From positions 124,001 through 188,000 of the forward strand of contig JABCZL010000010.1 in the NCBI GenBank assembly GCA_013289685.1: a stretch of DNA of 64,000 nt. Direction: 5' to 3'. The notes beneath the pieces were generated by a model, which was given only the letters and a program-made list of their open reading frames with translations, ran no database searches and was not told the DNA's origin. Shown in pieces: positions 50,345 to 58,380 of this stretch; position 1 is the stretch's first letter, and each line of letters starts with the position of its first letter. This stretch comes from Acidobacteriota bacterium. Its GTDB lineage: Bacteria > Acidobacteriota > Terriglobia > Terriglobales > Acidobacteriaceae. The position numbers were made by a program, and so were the translations under genes.

Positions 50345-51787
50345 ATGCCGTCGTCGCCTCCAATTCACCCGGTTCAAACTAACCCGGTTCAAACTAACCC
50401 GGTGCAAACCAACCCGGTTCAGACTAACCCGCCTCAACCTAACGAAGACGGCCTCCGCCACCAACTCTCCGCCGGACAAATGGCCATGGTCGCCGTCGGA
50501 GGCTCTATCGGCACCGGCCTGCTCCTCGGCTCCGGCGCAGCCATGGAAGTCGCCGGCCCCGCCGCCATTCTCAGTTTCATCGCCGCCGCCTTCATCAACT
50601 GGACCGTCGCCATGGCCCTCGGCGAACTCGCCTGCGCTCATCCCGCCGCCGGCAGCTTCGGCGTCTACGGCGATCTCTATCTCAACTCCTTCGCCGGATA
50701 CATCGCCCGCGCCGGCTACTGGATCGGACTCGCCCTGGCCATCGGCGCCGAGATGGTCGCCGCCGCCACTTACATGTCGAACTGGTTTCCCGGCGTGCGT
50801 TCCTACCTGTGGATCGTTGTCTTCGCCGCAATCCTGCTCGTCATCAACCTGCGCAGCGTCGGCTCCTACGGCCGGGTCGAGTTCTGGCTCTCCATGATCA
50901 AGCTCGCCACCATCATCGCGTTCATCGTGATCGGCGCCGCATTGCTCACCACCGGCCGCGTCGCTCCGCAATACAACGCCCAAGGCGGATTCTTTCCCAA
51001 AGGCCTCTGGTCGCCGCTCATCGCCCTGACCTACGCCGTTTACAGCTTCGGCGGAGTCGAAATGGTCGCCGTCACCACCGGCGAATCCCGCTCCTCCAAA
51101 GAAACTCCTCGCGCCGTGTGGCTGACCTTTCTCACTCTCACCTTCGTCTATGTCGGCGCCATCATCATCCTGCTCGGCGTCATGCCCTGGAATCACGCCG
51201 GCGTTACCGAAAGTCCCTTCGTCACCACCTTCCGCACCGTAAAAATTCCGCACGCGTCCGGCATCATGAACTTCGTCGTCCTCACCGCCGCACTCTCCGG
51301 AGCCAACGCCACCATCTACGTCGCCTCCCGCATGATCTTTTCGCTGGCCCGCACCGGATGGGCTCCCGCGCGCCTCGGCCACCTCAATCACGAAGGCTCG
51401 CCTCAGCACGCCGTCCTGATTTCTTCGTTCGGAATTCTCTTCGCTCTCGCGCTCGTTCTCTGGGCCCCGGAAAACGCCTTCCGCTACATGATCGGAGCCG
51501 CCTTCACCGGCATGATTCTTTCCTGGCTGGTCTCGCTGGCCGCGCACATCAGTTTTCGCTCGCGCCGCACACCCACAGAACTAGCCGCACTTCCTCTCCG
51601 CTCGCCGCTGGGAAAATGGGGATCCATCCTCGGCTTCACCATGGTCACCGTCGCCCTCGTCCAAACCTGGCTCAACCCGATCATGAATCTCTGGAGCGGC
51701 CTCGCCTGTTTCGGATTGCTGATCGTCTCCTACGCCCTAGCCAAGCCTCACCACAAAGAAACGCAACCGCAGCCTGGACTCATGTAG
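50345..51787 (+). CDS. Amino acid permease (APC superfamily)
   Basis: From ATG at 50345 it is 480 residues. N-terminal cytosolic leader with PVQTN x4 then PPQPN, followed by the permease core: MAMVAVGGSIGTGLLLGSGAAMEVAGPA (first membrane segment, substrate loop), about 12 hydrophobic segments and SGANATIYVASRMIFSLARTGWAPARLGHLN. This is the AAT-type proton-coupled amino acid transporter family (GabP/LysP-like). Specificity is unclear. The leader repeats come from a 15-bp tandem repeat at 50369-50443 and are unusual. The longer upstream frame (from 50177) is not used because its residues lack sense. Confidence 0.87.
   Translation: MPSSPPIHPVQTNPVQTNPVQTNPVQTNPPQPNEDGLRHQLSAGQMAMVAVGGSIGTGLLLGSGAAMEVAGPAAILSFIAAAFINWTVAMALGELACAHPAAGSFGVYGDLYLNSFAGYIARAGYWIGLALAIGAEMVAAATYMSNWFPGVRSYLWIVVFAAILLVINLRSVGSYGRVEFWLSMIKLATIIAFIVIGAALLTTGRVAPQYNAQGGFFPKGLWSPLIALTYAVYSFGGVEMVAVTTGESRSSKETPRAVWLTFLTLTFVYVGAIIILLGVMPWNHAGVTESPFVTTFRTVKIPHASGIMNFVVLTAALSGANATIYVASRMIFSLARTGWAPARLGHLNHEGSPQHAVLISSFGILFALALVLWAPENAFRYMIGAAFTGMILSWLVSLAAHISFRSRRTPTELAALPLRSPLGKWGSILGFTMVTVALVQTWLNPIMNLWSGLACFGLLIVSYALAKPHHKETQPQPGLM
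50369..50443. repeat. 15-bp tandem repeat encoding PVQTN
   Basis: Five head-to-tail 15-bp units of CCGGTTCAAACTAAC (with variants CCGGTGCAAACCAAC, CCGGTTCAGACTAAC, CCGCCTCAACCTAAC), all in frame in the permease N-terminus. They are a multiple of three, so length changes would not shift the frame. Confidence 0.9.
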
Positions 51788-52207
51788 GGACAGCCGCCCT
51801 CGGCTGTCCGGCCTGGCTACGCCCGGCGGCGCGTCCCTCCATGACCGTGACCTGTCGATCCCCGTCATTACCATGACCTGTTAATCCCTGTCATGACCGT
51901 GACCTGTTCACTACCGCCAGGTTCATCATCGTCATTACCGTGACCTCTTCATCCCCGTGGAAGAGCGGCCCTTCAAGGGCCGCGTGAGCTACTTGAAAGC
52001 ACTCGGGCTTTAGCCCCCGAGGGAACGTTCCCTCACCTCGCCAAAAACTCACCCTGACGCAACCACAATCACGCCTTACGCGGCGCCGTTAGACCCAAAC
52101 TTGAGTCATCCCTCCCTCGCGCCGCCGTAACCAGACAGCCTCTCAATTGCGTATACATCGTACACACAACACTGTATAAATATTTATAGTAATTGGGCCC
52201 CTATACC
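51788..52207. other. Noncoding, repeat-rich region after the permease
   Basis: The hairpin GGACAGCCG-CCCT-CGGCTGTCC (51788-51809) follows the permease stop. 51836-51960 holds four degenerate ~26-40-bp tandem units of the GTCATGACCGTGACCTGTT kind. GCGGCCCTT/AAGGGCCGC forms a palindrome at 51965-51983. TATAAATATTTATA at 52175-52188 is a 14-bp perfect palindrome in the presumed promoter of the next gene. Confidence 0.75.
52175..52188. promoter_or_regulatory. AT-rich palindrome upstream of receiver paralogue 2
   Basis: TATAAATATTTATA reads the same on both strands and lies 20 bases before the ATG at 52208, so it probably overlaps the core promoter or an operator. It stands out in GC-rich DNA. 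Confidence 0.5.
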
Positions 52208-52612
52208 ATGCCAGACAACCCCGTCCCTATCCTCCTGGTCGAGGACTTCCAACCCTTTCGAAAATTGATTCGCACACTGCTGGATGGCAAGCCCGGCCTG
52301 CAGATCATCGCCGAAGTTGCCGACGGCCAGGAAGCCGTTCACCGGGCCGCGGAACTCAAGCCCGGCCTTATTCTCCTCGACATCGGACTCCCCTCCCTCA
52401 ATGGACTCGACGCCGCCCGCCAAATCCGCGAACTCTCCCCGGACTCCAAAATCCTCTTTGTCAGCCAGGAGTTTTCCCCCGAGATCGTGCAGGAAGCGAT
52501 GAACCTGGGGGCCTCCGGCTACGTTCTAAAGCGCCGGCTGGCCAGCGACCTGTTGCCCGCCGTCGACGCAGTTCTACGGGGAGAAACTTTCATCAGCACC
52601 ACCGCGCCATAA
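52208..52612 (+). CDS. Receiver-only response regulator (paralogue 2)
   Basis: 134 residues from the ATG at 52208 (a TTG five codons earlier is also in frame). REC domain with ILLVEDFQPFRK, LILLDIGLPSLNG, KILFVSQEFSP and GYVLKRRLASDLL. All four catalytic positions (acid pair, Asp, Ser/Thr side, Lys) are kept. Close paralogue of the gene at 48828. It ends after the receiver (FISTTAP), with no output domain. Confidence 0.9.
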   Translation: MPDNPVPILLVEDFQPFRKLIRTLLDGKPGLQIIAEVADGQEAVHRAAELKPGLILLDIGLPSLNGLDAARQIRELSPDSKILFVSQEFSPEIVQEAMNLGASGYVLKRRLASDLLPAVDAVLRGETFISTTAP

Positions 52613-52789
52613 ATTCTGATCCCAGCGAACCAACGCGCGACACAAGATATAGGGGACTAAGGTGGCAGGAAAGGCGTTCTATCGCGCCAAGTGGGAGGGC
52701 GCCCGCGAATCTTAGAAGTGAGTAAATGCAGGAAGGTGTGGCGGATGGGAGCTCAACTTAACCGGGCATCCTTCGCCCGCACTTCTGTT

Positions 52790-53173
52790 CTAGGATGCCG
52801 ATAACCGGTCGCACACTCGACTAACCGTCGGCAACAACTCCCGCGCGGCTTCGTCCTTCGAGACCACCGCATCCACCAGCCGCCGCGTCTCCTCTGGAAT
52901 CTCGCTGCCCGAAACCATGACTACCGGCGTTTCCGGTCGCAGACGCCTGATTTCACACGCGAGAGCGTGCCCGTTCATCTCAGGCATGTGGTAATCCAGC
53001 AGCACCGCATCAAAACTGAATGAGGTCGCCAGTCTCAACCCTCGCCGCGCGGACAGCGCTGTCACCACGAAGTATCCCGATCGTTCCAATATCCGTTTCT
53101 CGTAGTCCAAGATCGCCTGGCTATCGTCGATGCAAAGAAGTATCTTCTCGATTCCCCGATATGATCGGCTCAT
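52790..53173 (-). CDS. Receiver-only response regulator (third)
   Basis: 127 residues. LLCIDDSQAILDYEKRIL carries the acid pair, AVLLDYHMPEMNGHALA the phospho-Asp, VVMVSGSEIPEE the Ser position and AVVSKDEAARELL the Lys. It differs from the other two receivers and resembles CheY-like stand-alone regulators. Divergent from the Crp/Fnr gene, sharing an upstream region of about 330 bases. Confidence 0.88.
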   Translation of the reverse strand: MSRSYRGIEKILLCIDDSQAILDYEKRILERSGYFVVTALSARRGLRLATSFSFDAVLLDYHMPEMNGHALACEIRRLRPETPVVMVSGSEIPEETRRLVDAVVSKDEAARELLPTVSRVCDRLSAS

Positions 53174-53508
53174 TGGAACCTCCCGATAAGTGGGTAGTCC
53201 TGCCTTGGGGGAGGGCGGTTCACATCAAAGCAGGCAGGACCACCCTTCTTTCACGGACAAGACATCCCCAACCACATGAGCCCACACTCTCCAAGTATTC
53301 TCAATGTCTTGGCACAACTTGTCTGTTCAAAAGTGAACATGCATCTCGAACTCCGAGATCTACTTGGTGTCCCGGTCTATACTGTCCTGGGTTTATAGTG
53401 TGCAATCATCGGCAGGTAATGCTTCTCCCCAAGTACTAAGTGGAAGTGCACCAGCTTGCCGTGGCAAAATAGACGGAAGCAAGGCCATCGGAGGTTCCGG
53501 AGTCTACT
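53174..53508. other. Divergent upstream region of receiver and Crp/Fnr genes
   Basis: 335 bases, no gene. Contains the inverted repeat TGTTCA-AAAG-TGAACA (53324-53339), a possible regulator site. No clear -10/-35 pair was chosen. Confidence 0.5.
53324..53339. promoter_or_regulatory. Possible Crp/Fnr-type operator
   Basis: Perfect dyad TGTTCA N4 TGAACA, 170 bases upstream of the Crp/Fnr gene. The N4 spacing recalls Fnr sites (TTGAT N4 ATCAA). That the neighbouring regulator binds it is inference. Confidence 0.45.
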
Positions 53509-54198
53509 ATGTCATCGCGTCGGAAGTCGCCCGCGCATCGCCGCGCCCAAAAACCGGGCAGGAATTTTGATCCGCAAGCCTTCTTGACCAGTGTGGGCAT
53601 CGGCAGGACCGTCCAAAACTACAAACCAAGACAAGCCATCTTCTCCCAAGGTGAGCGTGCCGACACCGTGTTCTACATTCAACAGGGAACGGTCCGCCTC
53701 AGCGTCCTCTCCAAGCAAGGGAAGGAAGCCACGCTGGCACTGCTGGGACCCGGGGATTTCCTCGGCGAAGGATGCCTGGCCTCCGATCAACCAATCTGGT
53801 TGTCAACGGCTACTGCCATTACCGCTTCCTCCATCCTGCGCATCGAAAAGAAACGGATGCTGAACACGCTCCACGAAGAGCACAAGTTGTCCGACCTGTT
53901 TGTGGCCTACATCGTCGAGCGACACAACCGCACCCAGGCCGACTTGGTCGATCAGTTGTTCAACTCAAGCGAGAAGCGGCTGGCACGCGCCCTGCTGATT
54001 CTGGCCCGCTTCGGAAAAGAAGATGCGCCCGAGACCGTCGTCCCCACCGTGAGTCAAGAGACGTTGGCGGAGATGGTGGGCACCACCCGCTCCCGTGTGA
54101 ATTTCTTCATGAACAAATTCAGAAAGCTCGGATTCATCCACTACAACGGTGGATTGCAGGTCCATAGCTCGCTGCTGAGCGTGGTCCTGCACGAGTAG
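53509..54198 (+). CDS. Crp/Fnr-family transcriptional regulator
   Basis: 229 residues. cNMP-binding-like fold with IFSQGERADTVFYIQQGTVRLSVLSKQGKEATLALLGPGDFLGEGCLA, and a dimer helix around FVAYIVERHNRTQADLVDQLF. The winged HTH has VSQETLAEMVGTTRSRVNFFMNKFRKLGFIHYNGGLQVHSSLL. No Fnr iron-sulfur Cys set is seen, and the PGDFLGEGCLA cAMP-box lacks the R...T/S pair in clear form, so the ligand is unknown. N-terminus carries a ~20-residue basic leader. Confidence 0.9.
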   Translation: MSSRRKSPAHRRAQKPGRNFDPQAFLTSVGIGRTVQNYKPRQAIFSQGERADTVFYIQQGTVRLSVLSKQGKEATLALLGPGDFLGEGCLASDQPIWLSTATAITASSILRIEKKRMLNTLHEEHKLSDLFVAYIVERHNRTQADLVDQLFNSSEKRLARALLILARFGKEDAPETVVPTVSQETLAEMVGTTRSRVNFFMNKFRKLGFIHYNGGLQVHSSLLSVVLHE

Positions 54199-54222
54199 CT
54201 CAGCGTCTCGTGTGCCCCACTT

Positions 54223-54286
54223 GTCATGCTGAGCGAAGAACGAGCGGCGCGGAACGCGATGCTCGTTCGCAGTCGAAGCATCCCTA
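54223..54286. repeat. GTCATGCTGAG hairpin element
   Basis: GTCATGCTGAGCGAA, then GAACGAGC (54238-54245) pairs with GCTCGTTC (54261-54268), then GTCGAAGCATCC. A variant of the family with GCATCC at the end. Confidence 0.7.
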
Positions 54287-54311
54287 ACCTCACCGCGCCC
54301 GCCTCCGCAAT

Positions 54312-54340
54312 AAAAAAGGGCGCCGGAAAATTCCGGCGCC
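54312..54340 (-). terminator. Rho-independent terminator
   Basis: GGCGCCGGAA / TTCCGGCGCC (54319-54328, 54331-54340), loop AA. In the minus direction a run of six T follows, 85 bases after the stop of the ClpB-like gene. Confidence 0.9.
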
Positions 54341-54403
54341 ATCGAGTGAGATACGACTCGCGAGATGCGGTCAAGCGAGAAGAAAAAACTTGTTTTGTTT
54401 AGC

Positions 54404-54424
54404 TAGCAGCTAGAAGCTAGCAGC
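54404..54424. repeat. Period-7 single arm
   Basis: TAGCTAGCAGCTAGAAGCTAG and CAGC just after the ClpB-like gene stop: TAGC-class heptads without a facing arm. Confidence 0.7.
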
Positions 54425-55594
54425 TCACTTGCTCTCCGCCACCGACGGACTCGCCCCAAAGTCCCCGCGGCGGTTGTTTACAGCCGTGCGTGCCGCCCGC
54501 GCGGCGGGCTGGCTCGCGACTGCGGCCCCGTAACGCTCCAGCAGCACTGGCGCCATACTGTTCTCGGCTTCCTTCACGAAGATCATCTTGTTTTCCGAAG
54601 CCATGTCGACGCGCACAAAATCTCCCAGCTTCACCTGCCCCGTCGCCACCAGATTAGCCAGCGGGAAAACTAAGTTGCGCTCAATCGCGCGCTTCAGGTG
54701 TCGCGCCCCATACCGCGGGTCCGTACCTTCCTTCAGCAAATACTCTTTCACGGCCGACGTGCAGTTGAATACGAACTGGTTCGTGCCCGCAGCCATCAGC
54801 ACGCGCTGCTGCACCATCCCCAGTTCGATGTCCAGAATCTGCGCCAGATGTCCGTCACGCAGCGTCTTGAACACCACCGTCTTGTCGATCCGGTTCATGA
54901 ACTCGGGCGTAAACTTGCGCCGCGCCGCTTCCACCGCCGTCCGCTGAATCTTGTCGTCGAACGACTCATCCACTTCAACCGCTTTCGGCGCGAATCCGAA
55001 TCCGCCATCCACCAGGCTCGTCATCTCCGACGCGCCCAGGTTCGAAGTCATAATGATGATGCACTGCGACAGATCCACGCGCCGGTTATCGCCCAAAGTC
55101 AGCGTCGCCTTGTCCAGAATTCCCAGCAGCAGTTGCCACAGCGAGTCCGACGCCTTCTCGATTTCGTCAAACAGCAGAATCGAGAGCTTCAGCTTCTCCG
55201 TGAACCACTGGTTCAACGCTTCCTGCGTGAGCAGCGGATGCGTCTCCCGATGCCCCAAATATCCCGGAGGCGAGCCAATCAGCTTGGCAATCTCGTGCGA
55301 ATGCTGGAACTCCGCGCAATCAATCTTGATGCAGGCCCGCGCGTCCCCAAACAACGCCTCGGCCATGGCTTCCACGACGCGCGTCTTGCCCGATCCCGTG
55401 GGCCCCAGAAACAGCAGGTTCCCCACCGGACGCCCTGGCGCATTCAGCCCGGCCAGAAACATTTGATAAATCTCAACGACCTTTTCGACGGCCGCGTCCT
55501 GTCCCACAATGCGGCGGCGCAGGGCGGCATCAAATTCTCCAGCATCGTTGCTGCGACGGTTCGGATCCAGCACTGTTGCCAGGTTTGTTCTCAT
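54425..55594 (-). CDS. Stand-alone ClpB-D2-like AAA+ ATPase
   Basis: 389 residues. Walker A LFLGPTGSGKTRVVEAMAEALFG. The pore-like loop region is GSPPGYLGHRE and Walker B is LSILLFDEIEKASDSLWQLLLGILDKATLTLGD. Sensor 1 is IIIMTSNLGASEM. The arginine-finger region TPEFMNRIDKTVVFKTL and sensor 2 ARHLKRAIERNLV lie later. This is the Clp/Hsp100 D2 module, including the C-terminal small domain. It lacks D1, the N-domain and the coiled coil of ClpB. The last ~45 residues are Ala-rich. Not ClpX, which would carry a zinc finger. The role is unknown. Confidence 0.88.
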   Translation of the reverse strand: MRTNLATVLDPNRRSNDAGEFDAALRRRIVGQDAAVEKVVEIYQMFLAGLNAPGRPVGNLLFLGPTGSGKTRVVEAMAEALFGDARACIKIDCAEFQHSHEIAKLIGSPPGYLGHRETHPLLTQEALNQWFTEKLKLSILLFDEIEKASDSLWQLLLGILDKATLTLGDNRRVDLSQCIIIMTSNLGASEMTSLVDGGFGFAPKAVEVDESFDDKIQRTAVEAARRKFTPEFMNRIDKTVVFKTLRDGHLAQILDIELGMVQQRVLMAAGTNQFVFNCTSAVKEYLLKEGTDPRYGARHLKRAIERNLVFPLANLVATGQVKLGDFVRVDMASENKMIFVKEAENSMAPVLLERYGAAVASQPAARAARTAVNNRRGDFGASPSVAESK

Positions 55595-56026
55595 AGGATC
55601 GTTCTCATAAAGTCGTTGCCCGGGGCTCCTCTTCCGGTTGCCTTAGGATTAAGCAAGCCTCAGGCCACGCCATCTCCCAATACGGCACAACCAGCAACCC
55701 CTGCATCTTCTGAGGTTTAGCGCCAACCCACCCCCAGCCGCCGACACCCAACCACGAACCGCACAGCCCCAAAGAGAAATACTTTGCACCATCAAGGAAG
55801 GAACCTGTACCACCAACCTCAACTCATGTGGCGACGGCCGCCTCGGCCGTCCCGCGAGAGCCTGCCCTGAGCGAAGTCGACGGGGCGAAGCCGAGCGGAC
55901 CATCCACCCACGAAAAGCATCTAAAATGTTCTGGCCGCAGACCAACCGTGTTACACCACACGTAACTAGCGACCCTTAGACCGCGCGGCTAGTATCGCAA
56001 CTGGGTAGGTTTTTCGCGGAGGAACT
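55595..56026. other. Noncoding region between divergent genes
   Basis: About 430 bases without a gene. Contains GACGGCCG-CCT-CGGCCGTC (55833-55851) and a CCTGAGCGAAGTCGACGGGG remnant of the GTCATCCTGAG family. Promoters of both flanking genes should be here. Confidence 0.5.
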
Positions 56027-57721
56027 TTGCGCGTTTCGTCGGTTCGCATCATCACTGGAGTTTCCTGTCTGATCTTCGCCGGAGCCGCATGGCACGTCGG
56101 CTCTCGCTCTTCCTCCAACTTCACCGTCGCAGCCCAGACGGCAAAGCCCGCCGCCTCGTCGCCAGCCAAGGCGTCGCAACTGCGCGCCGTCAAAGCGACA
56201 GTTCCTGACACCACTAAGGCCATCCCAGAACCCAAGCCCATCGCCGCTCCCGGCACCGAAATATATACCGCGAAGCGGGGAGAGGCCATCCCCACCATCG
56301 CCCGCCACTACCTCGGCAGGACCAGCTACCTCACGTCCTCCGAGTTGGCGGCCGCTATCCGCGCCGTGAACCACAAGTCCGACGCCAGCAACTTCCTCAA
56401 AGCCAACGAAAACATCATCATCCCCGGAATCCTGGCCGCGCCCGTCACCGAAAAGACTATCGTCGTTCCCAAAGAGTTCGAAGTCCGCGCCATCTACCTG
56501 ACCGGAATCATGGCCGGCAGCGATCACGGAATCCGCATCATCAAGCATTGGCGGGAAGTCGGCGGCAACGCCGTGGTCTTCGATATCAAGGACTCCGACG
56601 GCAGCGTCACCATTCCCTTCGAGCACCCGCTGCTCGGCGAGCACCAGGTCTACCTCCACGACGTCCCGAAATTCGTCCACTTCCTGCACCAGCAGAACAT
56701 GCACGCCATCGCGAGAATCGCCATCTTCCGCGACGAGCGCCTGGTCGTGGCTCATCCCGAACTAGCCGTCCAGTCTCGCCAGAATAAGCAGGCGTGGCGC
56801 GAAAACGGCAAGCTGGTCTGGACCGATCCCAGCCAGCCCAAAGTGCAGGACTATAACATCGCCTTGGCCAAACACGTAGCCCAGCTCGGCGCCGACGAAA
56901 TCCAGTTCGACTACGTAAGATTCCCCGCCGAAGGCGACCAAAAAGACGCCGCCTTCGTCTACCAATCCGCGACTCCAGAACCGGCGCAAGCCGAAGCCCA
57001 AGCTTCGCCAGCGGCCGTGAGCAACGATTCCACATGCGCAATTGCGGCCCCGAAGCACCACAAGACCAAAGGCAGCGTAACCGAAACCAGCCAAGCGCCG
57101 CAGGTCCAGAAGGGGCCGTGTCCAGTCGCGGTCAAGGCCGCGCCGCGCGGCCCGCAGCGCACCGACGTCATCACCGCCTTCCTCAAGAAGGCCTATGCCG
57201 AGCTCCATCCCACGGGCGTCCTGCTGAGCCTCGACGTCTTCGGCGTCATGGCCTGGCAGCGTCAGGTCGACCTCGCCCACACCGGACAGGACATCGTCGG
57301 CATGGCCCACTACTGCGACGTCCTCAGCCCCATGATTTATCCCAGCCACTTCTTCGGCATGGACAACATCCCGCACCCCGGCGACGAGCCCGCCCACTTC
57401 ATCGGCGAGTCCATGGACCGGTTCGAGCTCATCACCAAAGGCAGCGGCGTCGTAATCCGTCCCTGGCTGCAAGCCTTCCACTGGCGCACCAAGACCTACT
57501 CGCCCGAATACATCAAGATCCAGGTGGAGACCGCCAAAGAAAAAGGCGGCATCGGATTCTTATTCTGGAACGCCGCCAACGACTACAGCAAACCCTACAC
57601 AGCCATGCCCGAAATGAAGTCCGCCAATTTCAAAGAAGGCTCAAAAGACAACCCCAAATACTTCCGCGGCGACGAACTCCCCGCAGCCACCACGCAAGCC
57701 GCGTTAGCTCCGGCCAACTAA
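56027..57721 (+). CDS. DUF4015 glycoside-hydrolase-like protein with LysM-like domain
   Basis: 564 residues. An N-terminal hydrophobic segment (about 8-24) suggests a signal or anchor. A LysM-like module lies at about 78-135 (EIYTAKRGEAIPTIARHYLG; ANENIIIPGIL). DUF4015 (putative GHL10 glycosidase) begins near VRAIYLTGIMAGSDHGIRII with VVFDIKDSDG and DEIQFDYVRFPAEG, then SLDVFGVMAWQRQVD, LSPMIYPSHFFGMDN and WLQAFHWRTKTYSPEYIKIQVETA. A ~65-residue Ala/Pro/Gln stretch (about 312-376) interrupts the domain. Such proteins probably act on cell-wall or exopolysaccharide glycans; the substrate is unknown. Confidence 0.85.
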   Translation: MRVSSVRIITGVSCLIFAGAAWHVGSRSSSNFTVAAQTAKPAASSPAKASQLRAVKATVPDTTKAIPEPKPIAAPGTEIYTAKRGEAIPTIARHYLGRTSYLTSSELAAAIRAVNHKSDASNFLKANENIIIPGILAAPVTEKTIVVPKEFEVRAIYLTGIMAGSDHGIRIIKHWREVGGNAVVFDIKDSDGSVTIPFEHPLLGEHQVYLHDVPKFVHFLHQQNMHAIARIAIFRDERLVVAHPELAVQSRQNKQAWRENGKLVWTDPSQPKVQDYNIALAKHVAQLGADEIQFDYVRFPAEGDQKDAAFVYQSATPEPAQAEAQASPAAVSNDSTCAIAAPKHHKTKGSVTETSQAPQVQKGPCPVAVKAAPRGPQRTDVITAFLKKAYAELHPTGVLLSLDVFGVMAWQRQVDLAHTGQDIVGMAHYCDVLSPMIYPSHFFGMDNIPHPGDEPAHFIGESMDRFELITKGSGVVIRPWLQAFHWRTKTYSPEYIKIQVETAKEKGGIGFLFWNAANDYSKPYTAMPEMKSANFKEGSKDNPKYFRGDELPAATTQAALAPAN

Positions 57722-58380
57722 CGTCGCACGCGGTGCGGATTGATTGTGTGGATTGGATATGTGGAGCGGACACTCATGTCCGCTGCCGTTGACTTTCGGT
57801 TTGCAGTCTCGAAGAAATCGTTCCGGCAAATTCAAAAACAAAGGCAAGGTCAAAGGCGACGGACAGGAGTGTCCGTCCCACACATGAATTTTCTGTTTTG
57901 AGACGCGGCAGGTCTGAGGGGTACCCCCCCTCCCCCCGGTCTATTGGAATCATCACCTTAGCGGGAAAATGCGAAAAAATCCAAGGCCCACAACAACTTA
58001 GGGGCAAAATCCTCAAAACGAAGGACTTAGCCGCCTTTATAAGGATCTGACGAACGATAATTCTGAGGATAGGTCTGGGCGGGTGCGAGGTCAAGCCAAA
58101 AATCGTCTTTGTCATTCCGACGACTGACACTGAGCCCGGTCGAAGTGGAAGGAGGAGGAACCTGCTTTTCGTTATTCCTCTCCGGCCCCTCCCGCTCCGT
58201 GCCCCCACCCCGCCACGAAAGTGGCTGGCATTCTCTCCCCAACAGGTGTACAAAGAACCCCGACTATGAGGGGGTCATGGCGAAGCGAAGCCATGGCCCT
58301 TTTTTCTTTAGTCTTAGCGGAATCGGCTCAAGTGAATCGGCGGAGTTAGAGTTTCGGGAATCGCGTAAGGAGTTTTCGGC
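57722..58380. other. Noncoding, repeat-rich region upstream of the TIR gene
   Basis: About 660 bases without a gene. Hairpins are AGCGGACA-CTCA-TGTCCGCT (57765-57784) and GACGGACA-GGAG-TGTCCGTC (57858-57877). A C-rich run (TACCCCCCCTCCCCCC) lies near 57922. A GTCATTCCGAC-type element with GAGGAACC end spans 58111-58164. A terminator-like hairpin lies at 58273-58309. The long open frame across 58109-58380 is therefore treated as noncoding. Confidence 0.65.
58273..58309 (+). terminator. Orphan terminator-like hairpin upstream of the TIR gene
   Basis: GGTCATGGC (58273-58281) pairs with GCCATGGCC (58290-58298) with one G-U, loop GAAGCGAA, then CTTTTTTCTTT. It lies 72 bases before the TIR gene start and over 500 bases after the nearest upstream stop. 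Confidence 0.7.

Noticed and set aside
57918..57937. C-rich run that might form a G-quadruplex on the other strand.
   Set aside because: Only two long G tracts with short interruption; not enough evidence, and similar runs are frequent in such genomes by general impression.
58109..58380. Upstream extension of the TIR-gene reading frame.
   Set aside because: It runs through a GTCATTCC repeat and a terminator hairpin. A strong ribosome site supports 58381 as the start.
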